DNA of 64,000 nt from assembly GCF_963675165.1 (NCBI RefSeq), contig NC_087387.1, positions 1,543,501-1,607,500 of the forward strand, in the 5' to 3' direction. Origin of the DNA: Halichondria panicea. Taxonomy: Eukaryota > Porifera > Demospongiae > Suberitida > Halichondriidae. The stretch's first letter is position 1; every line of letters starts with the position of its first letter. The position numbers and the translations under genes were made by a program. Shown here piece after piece: positions 1-9,426 of this stretch. The notes under the pieces are model-generated. The model worked only from the letters and a program-made list of their open reading frames with translations, did not search any database and was not told the DNA's origin.

Positions 1-240
1 AGATTGATAGGCCTTGCTCTAACTCACTTTATTGTAAAAAGGTCAAAAGCAATACATACTTGAGTTAGTTGACAGGTTATGACGTATTTTACATTACGTA
101 TGTGTGTTCCGTACCCTACACACACTCACCCGCCCCCACACACACCACACACACATACATTCACACATACCACACACACTCACCCGCCCCCATACACACA
201 CCACACAGTACAAAGCGACGGACAGATCGTTACACTAAAG

Positions 241-873
241 GTGACTTCATGTTCAAGTGCTCCAACTGCATTGAGATGGTCACAAAGACACACGCTGTCA
301 TTCAAGAAACACTTGGCAGAAAACTGAAAGTTGTCATCGAAAATGAGTGAGTGATTGAATGCAATTAAGCCCCACCCACAAGCTTGTTACAGCTCTCACT
401 TTGCATGCATGTACATGCGATTTACGTCATCCTATAGCAACAAGAGTATAATTATAGTAGAGGACTACGTTCGATACTCTCTTTATACTCTAGATAGCAA
501 TAATAAGGTCACTCCATTATACAGCCAGGTTATTATAACTAAGCCCCCAAAACCAAAGTCTCCATATCATGTGGATCTGCGTTTACTATAGCAGCCACCT
601 CTTTATTACAGCCGCCCAAGGGTGACTGCTATATATTTCACTACATTATACATACATTTCACTGCTAGTGCCATTAGCTACATGTATACTATAATAGTAA
701 CAATCTGACGACTATTAACCACACCCACCCCCGGGCCCTCCTCCTGCAGGTTCACAGCTAGTTTCAAGCAAGATGAGGAGCCGTGCCAGCTGCGTTTCCA
801 ACACGACCCTCGTTCAGGCCACACCTCCCCCGTCTGTCGCAGGAAGGGCAGCATCATCAACATTGTAGTCTGA
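241..873 (+). pseudogene. Relic of the last two myosin I tail exons (arm A)
   Basis: Two blocks, 241-346 and 750-873, are open in frame and joined by a GT/AG intron. They match the last two coding exons of the complete myosin gene at 32127-32232 and 31581-31707. The first encodes the TH1 stretch starting DFMFKCSNCIEMV and the second ends KGSIINIVV and a stop. The upstream motor exons are not present in the window, so this is a fragment carried along by duplication of the ZIP gene. Relative to the parent, the last exon lacks one codon (one Ser of a Ser-Ser pair). It could still serve as antisense 3' sequence of ZIP-A transcripts, or belong to a longer copy lying off the left edge. Confidence 0.8.
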
Positions 874-1116
874 CACACAACAGGACTTATAATTACTGCC
901 TCACATTGTAATTCTGTATAACAATTTTGATACTAATTATTGACAATAATGTCAATCACAAAAAACATACAGTTTTGAAAACGGTATAATCAACATAATA
1001 TTTATGATGCAAACCTACAAAAATTAAACCTACAAAACCTACAAAACCTAAACTTCAAAATAGGTGCAATTAAATGAAAACTCAAACTAGGTGCAAAATT
1101 AAAGTCCGTGATATTT

Positions 1117-4100
1117 TTACAATGAAACAAGGGAGTTCAGCGCGTCTTCATAAATAGCCAAGAGGAGCAGAGCCACAAAAGAGATGATCAGCCCAATGTT
1201 AGCCATGAGAAACATAACCCAGCGAGACCTTCCCTTCTCATTGGAGTGGATCAGCTCGGGTAACTGCAAGGGAGATGGGACACCATTAAAGCAGGGAGGT
1301 GCTCACACTGGTCTGGTTGGTACTAACCACGTCTAGACAAAAATAACCACCTCTTGGGCCATATAAAAGGTGTGTTGAATTTGATTGAGAATAGCCACTA
1401 CAGCAAACAAGCAAGGGCATATAATCCCCTTGATATAAGGGTTCAGAGCTAGGGTAATCGATGGAAAACCCTCAAACTCTCAGACCCTCAAATCACTCGC
1501 ACTCGTCACGACTAATCTATATAAAGCCATAATTATACATTTAAGGAGTACAAGAATAACAGCAGTACATGTGCCTAGTCAGCACTTGGAAGGGAGCTAG
1601 TGTACAGTTTGGTGCAAAGTTCTTTAACAGCTAGGTAATAATTAGTAAGCAGGTATTGAAGGAAGTAAGTTCAGTTAAATAGAGCTCACCAAATCGACGA
1701 GGGCAATATAGAGGAAGATCCCAGCTGCAAGGGCCAGTATCCAACCGTTGGCATCCTCACTGGTCGTACTGATAGCCACGCCCACAAAGAACCCGACGAC
1801 AGCCGTGAGAGCAGAGAAAAAGTTGAAGAGGAGAGCAACGTACCACGTCATCCCAGTCGACATAAGGATAACAAAGTCACCTGTAAATTAAAGGTTGTTT
1901 TAGCCATTAAAGTCTTCTTCACACAATAATTAGACAATGCCATTAAAGTTAAAATATGTAGTAATGAATCTTCACACCTGGCCATTCTTTGATCACTAAA
2001 TTATATCAAAAGCCACAGCAAAATGATAAATCATCCACCCATAGCTATCTCACAACATCATGATTATCATAAGCACTCACTCACCTAGTTCGTGAGGTAT
2101 CTCGTGGAAGATGAGAGCGATCATAGTGCTGACTCCAAGAGAGAGGCTCTGAGAAATGGCTGCCCCCAGAGCCAAACCATCAGCAAAGTTGTGGATAGCA
2201 TCTCCAAAGATGATGAGCCAGGCTAGAGGTTTGATGTTCCTGATGTAGTAGACCAGTTTCAAGCAGAGGTTCTTAGACTCATAAGAAGGGGGCTGTTTGT
2301 GGGTGTGGGTGTGTGTGTGTGTGTGTATTCTAGGAACAGAGCAATAACAATGAGTGATTCCTCTCTTTTTTTACGTGTACACATTGTACACATACATGCA
2401 CTCATTGTAAGCAGAGTGTGTACACTACAGACAGTACAGTGCATTATAACTCCCAAACACAGTATATCTTAACAGCTCTATACATTCCTATGGCAACAAG
2501 CCCCACCCACCTTATGATCTGAGGACTCCATGGCACCAGGATGGAGTATACCCGGCATAGAGGTTGACCCAGTGTCCTTACATCGGCCATGAGGTACAGT
2601 TGGCTCAATACACATCGTAGATAGCACTTGTCTGCCTTTCTCGTGACTCTCCTCCTCCACCAACGAAGTGTCATCGCTATTAACATCCACTCCATTTGAT
2701 AGCGGGTTAGAAACGCCATTTTCTGTGGTCTTGGTGGCTTTCTCAGATTTGTCACCCTTTGACAAAGAGTCAATCTGGAGACACAAACATGCAACCATTA
2801 TTATAGGTGGTGCATGCAATACTAGGATGGATAAAACGATTGATTTGGGCCTGTTAAATATAATTATTGTGTATCTAACACACTCTGTGAAGTCTCTCAA
2901 AGTATGTAACTAGCAAAACACTTAAGGTAACAGAATACAGTTCAGACAGCTAAGTGAGGGAAAGTGAGGGAGTGGGCTGACCAAACATCAGAAATGCATA
3001 TCACTCTAGGACCATTAACATAGCAGTCTGCCAGGCATATAATTACTGTAACAACTGTACCAACTATAGGCTATCAGAGACACAAATCACTTGTTGCCTT
3101 TTGACCTAAAGCCCCTTGACCACAATCTACTAATGGAACAGCTTGTGGCACTAGTAGCCATGTAATATTAGCTAGATCGAATTACACAGACACTGCATGA
3201 CTGCCTTTCCTTACCCCGTGCGAGTGGTCGTGAGGGTTCCAAGTGTGGAGGATGGTCTCAAACAGAAAGAAGAAGTAAGTGCCAGCGATGATAACACAGC
3301 CCCTCCAAATGAACGACTGATCCTCTTCAGCACCAGGCTCCTCCTCCCCTGAGTGACCATGGAGACCAAACGCCTGGGGTGTGAGGGGGGGAGACGCACT
3401 TTGATACGCACGCACATATAGCTTCACAAATGAACATTGACTGAAGTCTATTTGAGTTGAGTTTGGCACTGAAAGTTCTGTGGTGCTTTTATGAGGTAGA
3501 TAAGTGTTTAACAAGAAATCCAAGTTGAAATGGAGTAAACTATGACAAAGTTATGATAACATTATGAGGGCCAACTCAACTCAAATAGAACAAGCACTCA
3601 ACTTCTTAAGAGCTCTATAAATTTTAACACTTCCAAATTTTCATTGCAAACATGCCTTTGTAAAATTGACACAGTTGCTTACTTCTGGTATAAGATGGAG
3701 TACAGCATCGCAGAACAAGGCTGAAGCTCCCAGAGCTATCATGAGTGAGTAGAAGTACTTATACAGCTGTCCAACTTTAGTGCTCTTCTTTATAAGAGGC
3801 ACAAAGAACACGCCCAGCAGTGAGCACGCACTCACCCCCACTATCATGAGGAAACCATAGCCATACGCTGTGAGTGTGTGGGTGGGGGGAGGAGTTTAAT
3901 GACATTACAGTTACCGTATTACTAGAATATTTTGCAGTGAAAAACCTTTCAAATGAGCAGAAAAATTGACTATTGCGTTCTGGCAAGGATAGTGTGTATT
4001 TACCAGTACAAGCGATTTTATTATTGCGAATTGATCACTCAAAAAGTGCGGCAAATGTTTTGATACTCGCTAGTAATAAATATATAACCTTGACGCACAT

Positions 4101-6842
4101 AAATAAATGTATGTATGCAAGTGGTTGCATGATAATCCATCTCCACAAAACACGTGTTTTGGGGTTTTTGGGTAACCCAGTAAAACACGTGTTTTGGGGT
4201 TTTTAGGTAACCCAGTATATACAGCCTAGCTTCCACCATAGATAGAGTAGAAGAGGGATTGGAAACGGAAGTGATTCATGTGATGTTTTACAATGAAGTC
4301 TACGTAGTGGCTCTGGGACCATCCGTGTATCTCCTCATAACTCCCGCAAAGGCCCGGGAAACTTATTGTGTCCAAAGCATACATCTCAGAGCTACCCCCA
4401 TTACTGAATCACATGCTCCCTGATAGTAGGTATCAATTGGAAACAAAGAAAATATAATCTCGATTGTCGTGAAGTAGCTAGAGGTACACAGAGCGCTTTT
4501 TCATGCTTGTGTTCCTATAGTACCTTTGATATAGCTAAGGCTTTGTAAATAAATAGTGTCCTGTGTCCCAAATGGTCTCAAGTATTAGAGAAAGTTGATG
4601 TTTAGCAGCAGAACTGCTCGTGGACTTCTTACAGAGAGCAAAACAATTCTCATGGATTATTCATGTTTAGCCCTCGTGTTAAAAAGTAAGCCTCGATTAA
4701 AACCGCGGAGATACACGGATGGTACTTCGAGGGTACTTCCGTTTCCAATCCCTCTTCTACTCTATCTATGCTTCCACTCAACCCACAGGAGGTCCGACAC
4801 GAGTACCTCAATTAGGCTGAAATTGAGTTAATTAGTCACATGCAACAATGACTTTACTATGGAATTTTACACGTGACTAAGCCTAATCGAGGTACTCATG
4901 TCGTACCTCCTCTGCACTCAACCTATCTCTAAAAACACATAATTATTCAACTATAATGAAAAGCACAGGCTGCCTATACGTACTATGTAACGTCGCCAAA
5001 ATTACCTAAAAATTAAAAACAGGGTCATAAATTGAGAGAATACCTTGAGACACTTTAGTTCTCGATACTGTTGACTCAGTTGCTCCTTCCTCACACGCTG
5101 TTCCGTTCTCAAGGCAACAATCACTCGTCAGATTCAACCTCAGTAACAGCTGCTCCACAAATTCAAACGTACTCTCACAGGTGAGATTCAGTTGAGACCC
5201 GGGGGTATCTTTATCATGCTCTGTCTCGTTTTCATCGTGCCCATGTTCCTCCACCATACAGGGGAGGCCGTCTGGTCCAGTGAGAGACAGCTGCTCAGCT
5301 AGCTCGTTGAACTCATGGGTCAACACTTCCTCGGTAACAGGGCACTGTACAAGGAGTGATATAATCATAGAACACGTAACATACTGAAAACGAAAACAAC
5401 AATGTCAACACACTTCACTTGTATATACTTTCACAGCACTTGAACAAATACGTATAGGATATGCCACACCTAAGAGGAGGATATATAGGGTGCATATCCT
5501 TCGAGTAGGTGTGGCATATCTATGTGTACATACACTTTACTGCAAATGAAAACAACAAGTAAACACTCTTGACTTCACTTGTATATACGTTCACAGCACT
5601 TGAACAACTACTTCCAGATAGCTATGCTCTAACTACCTTACACATATTACACTCTAGAAGTGGAAGATGAGGTATTCACACTCTCCCACGTTTCTTTCAG
5701 GATTTTGCACAAGTGAGTGAAAATTTAGGTTCCAAATATTAAGGCAAGGCAAGTAGGAAATTTACCTGCTCCAAGAGGGCAGAAAATTTCAGGATTTTAA
5801 CCCGCTAACCCGCACTGAAATAAGCCTGACTAAGTACCCCAGCAGTGGATGGTGGGAGGTGTGCGCTCTCCCATGTCTCTTTTGCCCACATCCATTAGCA
5901 TAATTATTGGCCATAGCAACCAATATAGCAAAAATATATATCCCATCATTAATGACATGCTTACTGAACGTGTCAAAATTAGCATCATTAATTCCTACTT
6001 ATTTTAATAATGCTGCCATCACTGATCCGTGTCATCTTCAGGCAGTGTGTCTATTTCCCACGGTACACTGACCACCAATATTAAATGGACATGCATGTAC
6101 AGCAATAATCAGAAATAAAATGCCACTCAAATACAAGCACCACTTGTAAAATTTGGCCCGTTCCTTTTTTTGTACATAGCCCTTTTCCTTTTATAGTAGT
6201 GCTTTTAATTCATTCTATAATTATGCATACAAGTACGTGTTAGCTATGTACACAATACCATGGGATCGGCTGCAGTCTCTGAGCCATGGCCGTGGCTATC
6301 AGCTTGCCTCTTGAAGAGATGCAGATCACCTGATATTGAAAAACACACAGGTTATGCAAAGTAGTACGAAGTTTAAAATGCCATATATGGAATAAGGTCA
6401 ACAGGCTAGGAAGCCAATAAATAAAATTATAAGTTGATTCTTGGGCCCTATACACTTTTCCTAACTATCTAGCCTATTTTTACACTCCACACACATCAAC
6501 AAGAGCACTTGCAGCTAGCTGTGCAAGCCCTTCTCTAGCTCTGTTGTAGAACTGAGTCAGCATGCTTTGTGCACACGGCACTCTATCTCTTGCACACGGC
6601 ACTATCTTATTTAGGAAACCCAGCAGACATTCTTTTACCCAAGGACAAGTACACACACTAGCTAGCTAGCTAGAAGCGTCGTCTATACTGTCTAGTAAAG
6701 TTATAGAAGCTAAAAATTGACATTCTTAGCAAGCTAGTCTTAATGGCTGACCTTTTATCTTGACCGCTGATTTGGAGACACCTTCACATGTGTAAATGAA
6801 TAGAACACTCCACAAAACTAGAGACAGTATGTAGCGAGGCAT
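1117..6842 (-). CDS. ZIP-A, LIV-1 family zinc transporter (SLC39A-like)
   Basis: Predicted zinc or divalent-metal importer of the plasma or an internal membrane, about 538 aa. Nine coding exons on the minus strand: 6752-6842 (signal peptide MPRYILSLVLWSVLF), 6259-6329, 5044-5344, 3683-3867, 3215-3373, 2511-2774, 2085-2292, 1690-1880, 1117-1263. All junctions are GT/AG and phases agree. Exons 1-3 give a Cys/His-containing ectodomain with N-glycosylation sites and paired CC. Exon 4 holds TM1-2 (CDAVLHLIPE), exon 5 TM3 and an HDHSHG loop, exon 6 a variable cytosolic loop. Exon 7 carries both metal motifs, HNFADGLALGAA and HEIPHELG. Family knowledge: HExPHExGD marks the LIV-1 group; the AFG after LIPE resembles ZIP8/14, but those have EE rather than HE. 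Almost identical to ZIP-B and ZIP-D. Introns 2 and 3 contain later insertions. Confidence 0.9.
2311..2326. repeat. Short (TG)n beside exon 7 acceptor of ZIP-A
   Basis: About eight TG units (CA in the transcript) lie just upstream of the exon 7 acceptor of ZIP-A. The same site has about six or seven CA units in ZIP-B and about 65 in ZIP-D. Confidence 0.8.
3913..4080. mobile_element. Short inverted-repeat element, ACCGTATTACTAGAA family
   Basis: An AT-rich block of about 170 bp with ends ACCGTATTACTAGAAT...CTAGTAATA. It is found at the same site in ZIP-B (about 12,059-12,244) and ZIP-D (28,208-28,380), just upstream of exon 4, so it predates the duplication. Other copies are at about 41,359-41,531 (myosin intron) and 53,712-53,912 (RIC1 intron). 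No coding capacity. Terminal symmetry and copy number suggest a MITE; the superfamily is unknown. Confidence 0.65.
4145..4212. repeat. Tandem duplication of a ~43-bp segment in ZIP-A intron 3
   Basis: The sequence ACACGTGTTTTGGGGTTTTT followed by GGTAACCCAGTA occurs twice in a row here. ZIP-B and ZIP-D have a single copy at the matching intronic place. This is a small copy-specific slippage or duplication event. Confidence 0.7.
4237..4770. mobile_element. 534-bp TIR element inserted in ZIP-A intron 3
   Basis: Terminal inverted repeats of about 36 bp begin CATAGATAGAGTAGAAGAGG and end with the complement CTCTATCTATG. The element is flanked by a perfect 7-bp direct repeat, CTTCCAC, at 4230-4236 and 4771-4777. 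ZIP-B and ZIP-D have the uninterrupted empty site, so the insertion followed the duplication. There is no transposase ORF. The family recurs at 19,927-20,494 and, more distantly, at 49,149-49,914. A 7-bp duplication is compatible with P- or hAT-like transposition, but no superfamily can be fixed from this. Confidence 0.85.
4784..4914. mobile_element. 131-bp MITE, CAGAGGAGGTMCGACA family (internal variant 2)
   Basis: The termini C(A)(C/G)AGGAGGTCCGACACGAG and their complement TCGTACCTCCTCTG enclose a palindromic core with CATGTGACTAA motifs. A perfect 9-bp target duplication, CACTCAACC, flanks it (4775-4783 and 4915-4923). Orthologous copies sit in ZIP-B (11,828-11,939, internally shortened) and ZIP-D (27,944-28,076), so it was present before triplication. 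It shares its ends with the family at 24,498-24,633 but not its centre. Confidence 0.85.
5458..5522. repeat. 65-bp imperfect hairpin, GGATATGCCACACCTA family
   Basis: Inverted repeat GATATGCCACACCTA...TAGGTGTGGCATATC in intron 2 of ZIP-A. An equivalent is at about 11,229-11,293 in ZIP-B but there is none in ZIP-D, so this is a derived feature shared only by arms A and B. Next to it in ZIP-A, a stretch of intron 2 ending in TGTTCAAGTGCTGTGAA-like sequence is duplicated. Confidence 0.65.
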
Positions 6843-7074
6843 TGTACAGCAAGCTGACGAGAAGATCTTCGTAGCTCGGTATAGCCGGCCGGCTGTTTTA
6901 ATAGAGTATTATTATCAATTATGTAACAATGTATGACATCACAGCTATATAACAGTGTACATAAAATTCACACCAAGGGACATGGCACACACACATTTGC
7001 AAGTATGTGTGTCTCCTAAGGAATCATAAAAACAGGAGAATCAAAAACAATATGTAATTAAAATTTGAAATGTG

Positions 7075-7221
7075 CTACGATGAGATGAGTTTATTTAGTT
7101 CATCTTCGAAGATGGCCAACAGTAGAAGAGCAATAAAGGAGAGTGTGAATCCGAGGTTGATCATGGCAAACCTCCCCCACCAAACACAACCCTTGTCAGA
7201 TATGTGAATTAGTCCTGGAAG
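7075..7221 (-). pseudogene. Relic last exon of ZIP-C (arm A)
   Basis: This 147-bp block matches the terminal exon of ZIP-C (24,769-24,915) with a preserved CTGCAG acceptor, open frame (LPGLIHISDKGCVWWGRF...) and TAG stop. It lies just upstream of ZIP-A in the same orientation. None of the eight preceding ZIP-C exons is present next to it, so it cannot make a transporter on its own. It marks the left breakpoint of the duplicated segment within ZIP-C intron 8. Confidence 0.88.
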
Positions 7222-7356
7222 CTGCAGGGAGTAAAAGATATTGACACAACGTGCAGGAAATGTTCTAGGATAAGAACATGCATGTGTAAAAACGGGTGTT
7301 TTCCCACTCTACAAGCACAACTCTTAGAGCTCTAAAAGGGAGGGTATAGTACTACC

Positions 7357-7450
7357 CAGAGGAGGTCCGACACACGTGCACGAATCACTACAAGTACTAG
7401 TGTCTTTGGCCTGGACGTTATATCATGTGACCGCAATGACCACAATGCAC
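7357..7450. mobile_element. Half copy of the CAGAGGAGGTCCGACA MITE at the duplication edge
   Basis: Only the first ~94 bp of the 136-bp element seen at 24,498-24,633 remains, starting with the intact terminus and ending mid-element. Similarity between arm A and the other two cassettes ends at this point, so the rearrangement breakpoint fell inside the palindromic element. Confidence 0.75.
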
Positions 7451-7496
7451 TCAGAGATTGAAGAGAAGGGGATATGAAACTAGATCACTGAGCTTA

Positions 7497-7753
7497 GGCC
7501 ACTCCAAGTGACACTCTGGTTTCTGGTCCTGAAGTTTTTCTAATTGCACAGGAGGGCGGCTTTTCTCATTATGTCATTACCAATTTTTCACCTTATGAAT
7601 CTCATTATTTTGCAAATGAATATCATTATCACACTATTTTGTGCCCATGGACCATTCTGCGCATGCGTAGTAGATAGAAATCCAGATAGAAATCCAAGAA
7701 TAAAATCTGATGCGGGCGGTGGACCAGAAACCAGAGTATCACTTGGAGTGGCC
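7497..7753. mobile_element. 257-bp TIR element in the palindrome spacer
   Basis: Perfect-looking termini GGCCACTCCAAGTG and CACTTGGAGTGGCC, extended by near-matching CTGGTTTCTGGTCC, give about 33-bp inverted repeats. TTA on both sides could be a 3-bp target duplication, which with GGCC ends would fit PIF/Harbinger-like MITEs. It is not found in the other cassettes. Confidence 0.75.
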
Positions 7754-8192
7754 TTATGTGCTCAATGTAAAACAGAGTAAAAAGTTTAGGCACTCCGTGT
7801 TGCTATAAAAATGGCGGTTTAATTTGTATAAGACAAAACAGGGCCCAATGGGAAGCTGGATGACTCACTTGAAGTATTGTGATCATATAATTGACTAGCC
7901 ACAGATTGTTTTAAAATATATTTGGTGGCAATAAAATCCAGAACGCCAGATTCCCTGGTTTATTGGCTATACTAGCCTTTTTGTGGGACTGTAGCAGAAA
8001 GAAAGCAAGTTGGTTTTCATAAGATGGTTCACTGATGAGTTTTAATGTTAGCTATGTATTTTATGTACTTGTGCCTGTCTCAAAGGCTAGATTGTATGGC
8101 GCGCCGTGTGTTTCAATAACAATGTCTCCATGTACATAGGCGTGTCCTGGTATGAATATACCGAGATAGCATGCACGTGCAATGATCGCCTT

Positions 8193-8518
8193 ATGCAGTG
8201 ATCATGTCTGCACATGCAACCATTAGTCTGTGCACATGCAGTGATCATGTCTGCACATGCAACCATTAATCTCTGCACATGCAACCATTAGTCTCTGCAC
8301 ATGCAGTGATCATGTCTGCACATGCAACCATTAATCTCTGCACATGCAGTGATCATGTCTGCACATGCAACCATTAGTCTCTGTGTGTGCAGTGATCATG
8401 TCTGTACATGCAGTGATCATGTCTGCACATGCAACCATTAGTCTGTGCACATGCATGCAGTGATCATGTCTGCACATGCAACCATTAGTCTCTGCGTGTG
8501 CAGTGGTCATGTCTGCAC
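8193..8518. repeat. Minisatellite of ~20-42-bp units in the spacer between ZIP-A and ZIP-B
   Basis: Tandem, imperfect repeats alternate GCAGTGATCATGTCTGCACA and TGCAACCATTAGTCTCTGCA. About eight to ten units can be counted, with phase slips. It fills the right part of the ~1-kb spacer between the inverted arms. No ORF of interest; the short Cys-rich minus-strand ORF here is a product of the repeat. Confidence 0.9.
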
Positions 8519-8762
8519 TCTAAACACAAAAATTTCCTGGAGACCCCCCTAGATGGCCGTGTGCGTTAGCATACGGATAATTGCCTCGCCCCCCCCATTT
8601 TCTGAAATGTTGATTTTGCCCCCCCCCCCCTGTCAATTTTTTCTGTATGAAGGCCTAAAGAGTTATGAACTCTTGCTAGTATAAATGAGCTGTCTATCAG
8701 TACAAAACGAATCGTAAAAGGCCCTTGCATAGAAGGGCTAGTTGGAGTTCTAGGGTAGTACT

Positions 8763-8898
8763 CAGAGGAGGTCCGACATGCGTGCACAAATCACTACAAG
8801 TTCAGTGCATTGTGGTCATTGCGGTCACATGATATAACGTCCAGGCCAAATACACTAGTACTTGTAGTGATTCGTGCACGTGTGTCGGATCTCCTCTG
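8763..8898. mobile_element. 136-bp MITE, CAGAGGAGGTCCGACA family (arm B)
   Basis: Same position as the element at 24,498-24,633, with ends CAGAGGAGGTCCGACATG and ...TCGGATCTCCTCTG. The left 9-bp target repeat GGTAGTACT is intact; the right one is mutated. It is therefore a duplicated passenger, not a new insertion. Confidence 0.85.
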
Positions 8899-9029
8899 GG
8901 TATATACTATACCCTCCCTTTTAGAGTTAATTGTGCTTGTAGGGTGGGAAAACACCCGTTCTTACACATGCATGTTCTTATCCTAGAACATTTCCTGCAC
9001 GTTGTGTCAATATCTTTTACTCCCTGCAG

Positions 9030-9176
9030 CTTCCAGGACTAATTCACATATCTGACAAGGGTTGTGTTTGGTGGGGGAGGTTTGTCATGATCAACCTCAG
9101 ATTCACACTCTCCTTTATTGCTCTTCTACTGTTGGCCATCTTTGAAGATCAACTAAATAAACTCATCTCATTGTAG
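9030..9176 (+). pseudogene. Relic last exon of ZIP-C (arm B)
   Basis: A mirror copy of 7075-7221. A 147-bp exon with preserved acceptor, frame and TAG stop lies about 250 bp upstream of the ZIP-B start codon. It differs from the ZIP-C original by a few substitutions, including GCC to GTC and GAA to CAA codons. Its upstream exons are missing. Confidence 0.88.
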
Positions 9177-9426
9177 CACATTTCAAATTTTAATTACATA
9201 TTGTTTTTGATTCTCCTGTTTTCATGATTCCTTAGGAGACACACATACTTGCAAATGTGTGTGTGCCATGTCCCTTGGTGTGAATTTTGTGTACACTTAT
9301 TATAATATTATGGCTGTGATGTCATACATTGTTACATAATTGATAATAATACTCCTGATACTCTATTAAAACAGCCGGCCGGCAAGCTACCGAGCTACGA
9401 TAATCTTCTCCTAAAGTTGCTGTGCA

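Larger units (their letters stand above)
1..7455 (-). repeat. Duplicated ZIP cassette, arm A (inverted)
   Basis: This is a long segment matching, in reverse complement, the plus-strand segment ending near 32,456. Its first bases pair with the end of that segment, so the duplication reaches the left window edge and may go beyond. Read on the minus strand it contains the relic last exon of ZIP-C, the whole of ZIP-A, and (antisense) the last two myosin exons. Exon lengths are identical to the other copies except exon 6. Similarity to the spacer side stops near 7,455, inside a small inverted-repeat element. Confidence 0.9.

Noticed and set aside
8087..8520. Repeat array considered as a CRISPR
   Set aside because: Units are contiguous and imperfect, with no unique spacers, and the DNA is eukaryotic. 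It is a minisatellite.
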